From positions 1 through 9,036 of the forward strand of contig JAZRDG010000111.1 of assembly GCA_045660125.1 (NCBI GenBank): a stretch of 9,036 nt of DNA, written 5' to 3'. Shown piece by piece: positions 6,276 to 9,036 of the stretch. The notes below the pieces were generated by a model. That model was given only the letters and a program-made list of their open reading frames with translations. It was not told where the DNA came from and ran no database searches. Source of the stretch: SVQP01 sp045660125. Its GTDB lineage: Bacteria > Bacillota > Clostridia > Oscillospirales > CAG-272. How positions within the stretch are numbered: the first letter of the stretch is position 1; each line of letters starts with the position of its first letter. The position numbers were made by a program, and so were the translations under genes.

Positions 6276-7991
6276 ATGAAAAAAACAACTGCCGCACAGG
6301 CATCAAGCAGCTATTGCCCTAAAATTTGGGATGCAAACGATTTGTACGCCGCTATGCGCGCGCATGGCGACAAGGTCGCGCTGCGTTATATTGAGGGCGG
6401 TAAGGTCAAGGATATGACCTACAGAAGCTTTTGTGACAATATTTTGGATATGGCTGCAGGGCTTGACGCACTCGGACTTTCGGGCAAGAGAATTGCGCTG
6501 ATCGGCGAGAACAGCCCCAAGTGGCTGACCGCTTATATTGCCGTGCTTGCCATGGATAGCGTGATCATTCCCATGGATAAGGAGGTCGCGCAGGATCAGA
6601 TCGAGCAGTTTATCGCGTCTGTAGACGCAGAGGCGGTCATCTACGGTGATTCCTTTAACGGCAAGTTTGACAGTGCCATGGAAAATCACCCCACCCTGAA
6701 GCATTATATCCCCATGGTACCCGAGAGAGGCGACCACGAAAAGGTCACCGCCTTTGAAAAGGTACTGCGCATGGGTGGCGGCAGCGTGCGTGCAGGCTGG
6801 AATCTGCCCCGCATTCAGGACAGATCCAAGATGGCGCAAATGCTGTTCACCTCGGGCACGACAGGCTCTTCCAAGTGCGTCATGCTCAGCCAGCAGAATA
6901 TTTATTCCACGGTCAACGCGGCTATGCGTTATATCAACATGACGCCCGATGACGTTTCACTCAGCGTTCTGCCCGTGCACCATACCTACGAGCTGATGTG
7001 CCTGCAGGCAGAGCTGCTCTTGGGCATGACGGTATGCATCAACGACAAGCTGCGCCACGTGGTCAAGAACATGAACCGCTTCCAGCCCACCATCATGACG
7101 CTCGTGCCCCTGTTCCTTGATACCATGGAGAAAAAGGTATGGGCAGAGGCAGAGAAGAAGGGCAAGGATAAGACGCTGCGCGCTGCCATGAAGGCATCCG
7201 ATGCGATGCGCAAGACCGGCGTTGATATGCGCCGCCGTCTGTTTGCCGACGTGCACCGTGCGTTTGGCGGCAATCTGCGCACCATCATTTGCGGAGGCGC
7301 AAAGCTTAACCCCGCGCTCATTCACACCTTTGACAGCTTTGGCATCACGGTGTACGAGGGCTGCGGCATTACCGAGTGCTCGCCGCTGACCACGCTCAAT
7401 CCCTTCTATGCGCCCAAGCCCGGCTCGATCGGCAAGCCCGTAGGCAGCTGCAATCTGCGTCTGGATACTCAGGGCTACGGCAAAAACGAAAAGGGCTACG
7501 ACGAGGGTGAAATTCAGGTCAAGGGTACCAACGTCATGCTTGGCTATTACCAAAACCCCGAGGCAAACGCTGCCGTGTTTACCGAGGACGGCTGGTTCCG
7601 CACGGGTGACGTAGGCTATATGGACGAGCAGGGATACTACTACATCACGGGCAGATGCAAGTCGGTTATCGTGCTGGATAACGGCAAAAACGTATTCCCC
7701 GAGGAGATCGAGGAGTACCTTGGCGCGCTGGATACCATTGCAGAATGCGTGGTTGTGGGCAGAAAGGCTGATGAAAACACCCCCACGGCGCTTGTTGCGG
7801 TGATCTATCCCAATTACGATAAGTTTGAAAAGGACAACTCGGACGAGAACGTCCAGGCAACCATTCTTGCCTCGATCCGCGCCATCAACCGCGAGCTGCC
7901 CAGCTTTAAGCAGATTCAGCGTATTGAGCTGCGCACCACCGAGTTTGAAAAGACTACCTCCAAGAAGATCAAGAGACATTTGATCAAATAA
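6276..7991 (+). CDS. AMP-forming long-chain acyl-CoA ligase (FadD-like)
   Basis: A 571-residue cytoplasmic ANL-superfamily enzyme that activates a fatty acid with ATP to an acyl-AMP and then forms the CoA thioester. With the start at 6276, the phosphate-binding A3 motif F-T-S-G-T-T-G-S-S-K is at 191-200, the A5 motif Y-E-G-C-G-I-T-E at 360-367, A7 with T-G-D at 443-445, the hinge G-R-C-K-S near 459-463, and the catalytic C-terminal lysine in T-S-K-K-I-K-R at about 564. The insertion around 285-335 (K-K-G-K-D-K-T and following) is typical of bacterial long-chain ligases, so long-chain substrates are favoured. Length fits the family. The frame is open from an ATG at 6192, but a perfect promoter at 6205-6233 sits inside that extension and the extra residues lack family character. 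It is transcribed alone, ending at the 8007-8036 terminator. Chain-length preference is inferred. Confidence 0.92.
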   Translation: MKKTTAAQASSSYCPKIWDANDLYAAMRAHGDKVALRYIEGGKVKDMTYRSFCDNILDMAAGLDALGLSGKRIALIGENSPKWLTAYIAVLAMDSVIIPMDKEVAQDQIEQFIASVDAEAVIYGDSFNGKFDSAMENHPTLKHYIPMVPERGDHEKVTAFEKVLRMGGGSVRAGWNLPRIQDRSKMAQMLFTSGTTGSSKCVMLSQQNIYSTVNAAMRYINMTPDDVSLSVLPVHHTYELMCLQAELLLGMTVCINDKLRHVVKNMNRFQPTIMTLVPLFLDTMEKKVWAEAEKKGKDKTLRAAMKASDAMRKTGVDMRRRLFADVHRAFGGNLRTIICGGAKLNPALIHTFDSFGITVYEGCGITECSPLTTLNPFYAPKPGSIGKPVGSCNLRLDTQGYGKNEKGYDEGEIQVKGTNVMLGYYQNPEANAAVFTEDGWFRTGDVGYMDEQGYYYITGRCKSVIVLDNGKNVFPEEIEEYLGALDTIAECVVVGRKADENTPTALVAVIYPNYDKFEKDNSDENVQATILASIRAINRELPSFKQIQRIELRTTEFEKTTSKKIKRHLIK

Positions 7992-8006
7992 TATCCCGAA
8001 ATCCTG

Positions 8007-8036
8007 GCGGGAGGGGCTTGCCCCTCCCGCGATTTT
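8007..8036 (+). terminator. GC-rich terminator after the acyl-CoA ligase gene
   Basis: GCGGGAGGGG (8007-8016) pairs perfectly with CCCCTCCCGC (8021-8030) around loop CTTG, followed by GATTTT. It begins 15 nt after the TAA at 7989-7991. The stem is very strong; the T-run is short (four). The next promoter's -35 lies inside the hairpin. Confidence 0.8.
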
Positions 8037-8046
8037 ATGTTATAAT
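8018..8046 (+). promoter_or_regulatory. probable sigma-A promoter of the acetyltransferase gene, overlapping a terminator
   Basis: -10 TATAAT (8041-8046) is preceded by TG one base upstream (8038-8039, extended -10). At the 17-nt spacing the -35 is TTGCCC (8018-8023), four of six consensus bases, in the loop and 3' arm of the terminator hairpin. Start near 8053 gives a leader of about 78 nt. That leader contains two small hairpins (GAGC 8074-8077 with GCTC 8086-8089; CGCAG 8091-8095 with CTGCG 8103-8107) and no recognisable riboswitch. Confidence 0.7.
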
Positions 8047-8117
8047 GTGATTGATGATAGCAGGGAACCCACAGAGCGCCGTTTTGCTCACGCAGTGATT
8101 TTCTGCGATATTTTGCC

Positions 8118-8124
8118 AAGGAGG
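8118..8124 (+). promoter_or_regulatory. ribosome binding site deciding the start at 8131
   Basis: AAGGAGG ends 6 nt before ATG 8131. An in-frame GTG at 8047 directly abuts the -10 box and would lie upstream of the mRNA start, so it is rejected as a start. Confidence 0.9.
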
Positions 8125-8130
8125 AAACGC

Positions 8131-8655
8131 ATGCTGCGCCTGATCAAACGATGCCCCGCATACATGGCGGGATACAAGGAATACTGCCAAGAGCTATATG
8201 ACAATGGCGTGCTCTATTTCCGTCCCACCGATCCAAGGTATATCGATGACGGCTGGTTTGAACGCACAAAGCCGATATACGATAAAAAGGAGCAGGGGCT
8301 GATCGAGGGGCAATCCCCCAGTATTCACTATTGGGCGGTGGACGGTGATCGCTTTATCGGTGAATTTCAGCTCAGAACGCAGTTTACGGACAAGGTCATG
8401 ACCGAGATCGGCAGCATTGGCTATGCCGTTCGCGTATCCGAATGGGGAAAGGGCTACGGCACGCAAATTCTGCAAAGCGGCTTGGAGATCGCAAAGGCTT
8501 ACGGCATGGAAAAGGTGCTGTTGACCATCCATGAAAACAACCTCGCGTCTATTCGCCTGTGTGAAAAAATGGGCGGGGAGTGGCAAGACACCATCGATGC
8601 CTACAATGACGCGGAAGGGCATCACCGTATTCGGCGGTATTGGATCACGATATAA
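8131..8655 (+). CDS. GNAT family N-acetyltransferase
   Basis: A 174-residue cytoplasmic acetyl-CoA-dependent acetyltransferase of the GNAT superfamily, close to the usual 150-190 residue single-domain length. The acetyl-CoA pyrophosphate-binding motif A is R101-V-S-E-W-G-K-G-Y-G-T (101-111), preceded by the beta-4 strand I-G-Y-A-V (96-100). Motif B appears as V-L-L-T-I-H-E-N-N-L-A-S-I-R-L-C-E-K-M-G-G (129-149). This is the Asn/Ser/Lys-Met-Gly arrangement seen in GNATs such as RimJ/RimL-type and small-molecule acetylators. The N-terminal half (20-70), which shapes the acceptor site, gives no clear hint of the substrate. The C-terminal R-I-R-R-Y-W is typical of the final strand. It has its own promoter and shows no operon link. 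Confidence 0.9.
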   Translation: MLRLIKRCPAYMAGYKEYCQELYDNGVLYFRPTDPRYIDDGWFERTKPIYDKKEQGLIEGQSPSIHYWAVDGDRFIGEFQLRTQFTDKVMTEIGSIGYAVRVSEWGKGYGTQILQSGLEIAKAYGMEKVLLTIHENNLASIRLCEKMGGEWQDTIDAYNDAEGHHRIRRYWITI

Positions 8656-8656
8656 G

Positions 8657-8696
8657 AAAAACTCCGACAGACAAATGGGTGTTGTCCTTATCGGAG
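8657..8696 (-). terminator. minus-strand terminator behind the right-edge gene
   Basis: CTCCGA (8662-8667) pairs with TCGGAG (8691-8696), and an inner GACAA (8670-8674) pairs with TTGTC (8682-8686), separated by a small asymmetric internal loop. Read on the minus strand it is followed by TTTTT (AAAAA at 8657-8661 on plus). No T-run follows on the plus strand. It would be a second stop for minus-strand transcription before that reaches the acetyltransferase gene. Confidence 0.6.
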
Positions 8697-8739
8697 AAAT
8701 CACTAATAACAAACATTGAACCGCAGAAAACAAATAATA

Positions 8740-8772
8740 AGCCCCGACAGATTTTCAAGACCTGTCGGGGTT
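8740..8772. terminator. hairpin between convergent genes, probable terminator
   Basis: CCCCGACAG (8742-8750) pairs with CTGTCGGGG (8762-8770) around an 11-nt loop, with a G-T and an A-T pair extending it outward. It is 3 nt from the stop codon (8776-8778) of the minus-strand gene. The tails are T-rich but interrupted on both strands (CTTATTATTTG on minus, TTACATTATTG on plus). The stem core CCCCGACA/TGTCGGGG recurs at 81-102. Confidence 0.65.
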
Positions 8773-8775
8773 ACA

Positions 8776-9036
8776 TTATTGTATCACTTTGGTTTTTATT
8801 TCATTGCAAAAATATTCGAAATTTTCTTTTTGCTTTTCGATTTGATACGCTTTTAACGGCACTCTTAATTTACAAGGGTTTCCTTCTGCAAATTTGATTT
8901 TTACTATGTATTGTTTTGGGAAAAAGCTTTTTCTAATTTTAACTTTTTTAATATCCAAAGGCACCTTGATGGTATATGATACTTCTTTGCCGGAAAAAGT
9001 AAGAATTGCCCCCAATAGGTTTTGATCTGTCAATCC
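8776..9036 (-). CDS. C-terminal part of a hypothetical protein, cut by the window edge
   Basis: The frame is open from the right edge to TAA (8776-8778), giving at least 86 codons. No ATG is present; an in-frame TTG at 9031-9033 has no visible ribosome binding site in the 3 bases left, so the gene most likely begins outside. The visible part alternates short beta-type stretches (Y-T-I-K-V-P-L-D-I, K-Q-Y-I-V-K-I-K-F, K-L-R-V-P-L) with a final helix (I-E-K-Q-K-E-N-F-E-Y-F-C-N-E-I). That layout is compatible with a PH-like or similar small beta-barrel capped by a helix, but I do not recognise the family. The segment is AT-rich and uses TTA (twice), CTA and TCA, unlike the other genes here. Two hairpins immediately downstream support a real transcribed gene. 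Confidence 0.65.
   Translation of the reverse strand, partial: GLTDQNLLGAILTFSGKEVSYTIKVPLDIKKVKIRKSFFPKQYIVKIKFAEGNPCKLRVPLKAYQIEKQKENFEYFCNEIKTKVIQ

Noticed and set aside
8047..8130. GTG start at 8047 for the acetyltransferase
   Set aside because: It touches the -10 box and precedes the expected transcript start; AAGGAGG at 8118-8124 points to ATG 8131.
8053..8130. Possible riboswitch or attenuator in the acetyltransferase leader
   Set aside because: Only two 4-5 bp hairpins are present, with no T-run before the ribosome binding site and no known riboswitch core.
8640..8897. Plus-strand frame of 85 codons overlapping the acetyltransferase end
   Set aside because: It runs through two hairpins, has no ribosome binding site, and overlaps the better-supported minus-strand gene at 8776-9036.
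1..9036. CRISPR array, insertion sequence, toxin-antitoxin pair, tRNA or rRNA gene
   Set aside because: No regularly spaced repeats, transposase-like protein, terminal inverted repeats, short overlapping gene pair or tRNA-like fold was seen on either strand.

Overview
The window looks like a chromosomal segment of a Gram-positive, Clostridia-type Firmicute, probably an uncultured host- or biomass-associated anaerobe. Evidence read from the sequence: strong AGGAGG ribosome binding sites 6-7 nt before the starts, sigma-A promoters with TTGACA or TTGAAA, 17-bp spacers and TATAAT-type -10 boxes, three consecutive Sec/lipobox lipoproteins with short Asp/Thr/Pro/Gly-rich linkers, and a solute-binding protein with a calcium-loop insertion. 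The species cannot be named from this.

Layout. Bases 1-21 may be the last codons of a plus-strand gene, followed by a terminator (33-68) and a second, two-way hairpin (74-111). Three minus-strand lipoprotein genes follow, read from right to left. The first (6002-2781) encodes a 1073-residue secreted parallel beta-helix protein with a GH110-like active-site pattern and three tandem beta-sandwich modules. It has its own promoter (6054-6082) and terminator (2739-2766). The second (2629-1637) encodes an unrecognised 330-residue lipoprotein, and the third (1600-116) an ABC-type extracellular solute-binding lipoprotein. These last two are 36 bp apart and share one very good promoter (2675-2703). 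No transporter permease or ATPase lies next to them.

The 6003-6275 gap is a divergent promoter region with an overlapping palindrome (6153-6172). On the plus strand it drives an AMP-forming long-chain acyl-CoA ligase. The best start for this gene is 6276, because a perfect consensus promoter occupies the stretch where a longer reading frame would start. A GC-rich terminator follows (8007-8036), and the -35 of the next gene's probable promoter lies inside that hairpin. The next gene is a GNAT acetyltransferase (8131-8655).

At the right edge a convergent minus-strand gene (9036-8776, cut by the window end) is clearly more AT-rich and uses TTA, CTA and TCA codons that its large neighbours almost never use. 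Two hairpins (8657-8696 and 8740-8772) separate it from the GNAT gene.

Functional reading (inference): the minus-strand block is a cell-surface glycan or solute module, with a surface glycosidase-like enzyme, a binding lipoprotein and an unknown partner lipoprotein. The plus-strand genes are housekeeping lipid activation and small-molecule or protein acetylation. I see no phage, insertion sequence, CRISPR array, RNA gene or defence system. The most novel items are the GH110-like multi-module protein and the unknown lipoprotein paired with an orphan solute-binding protein.
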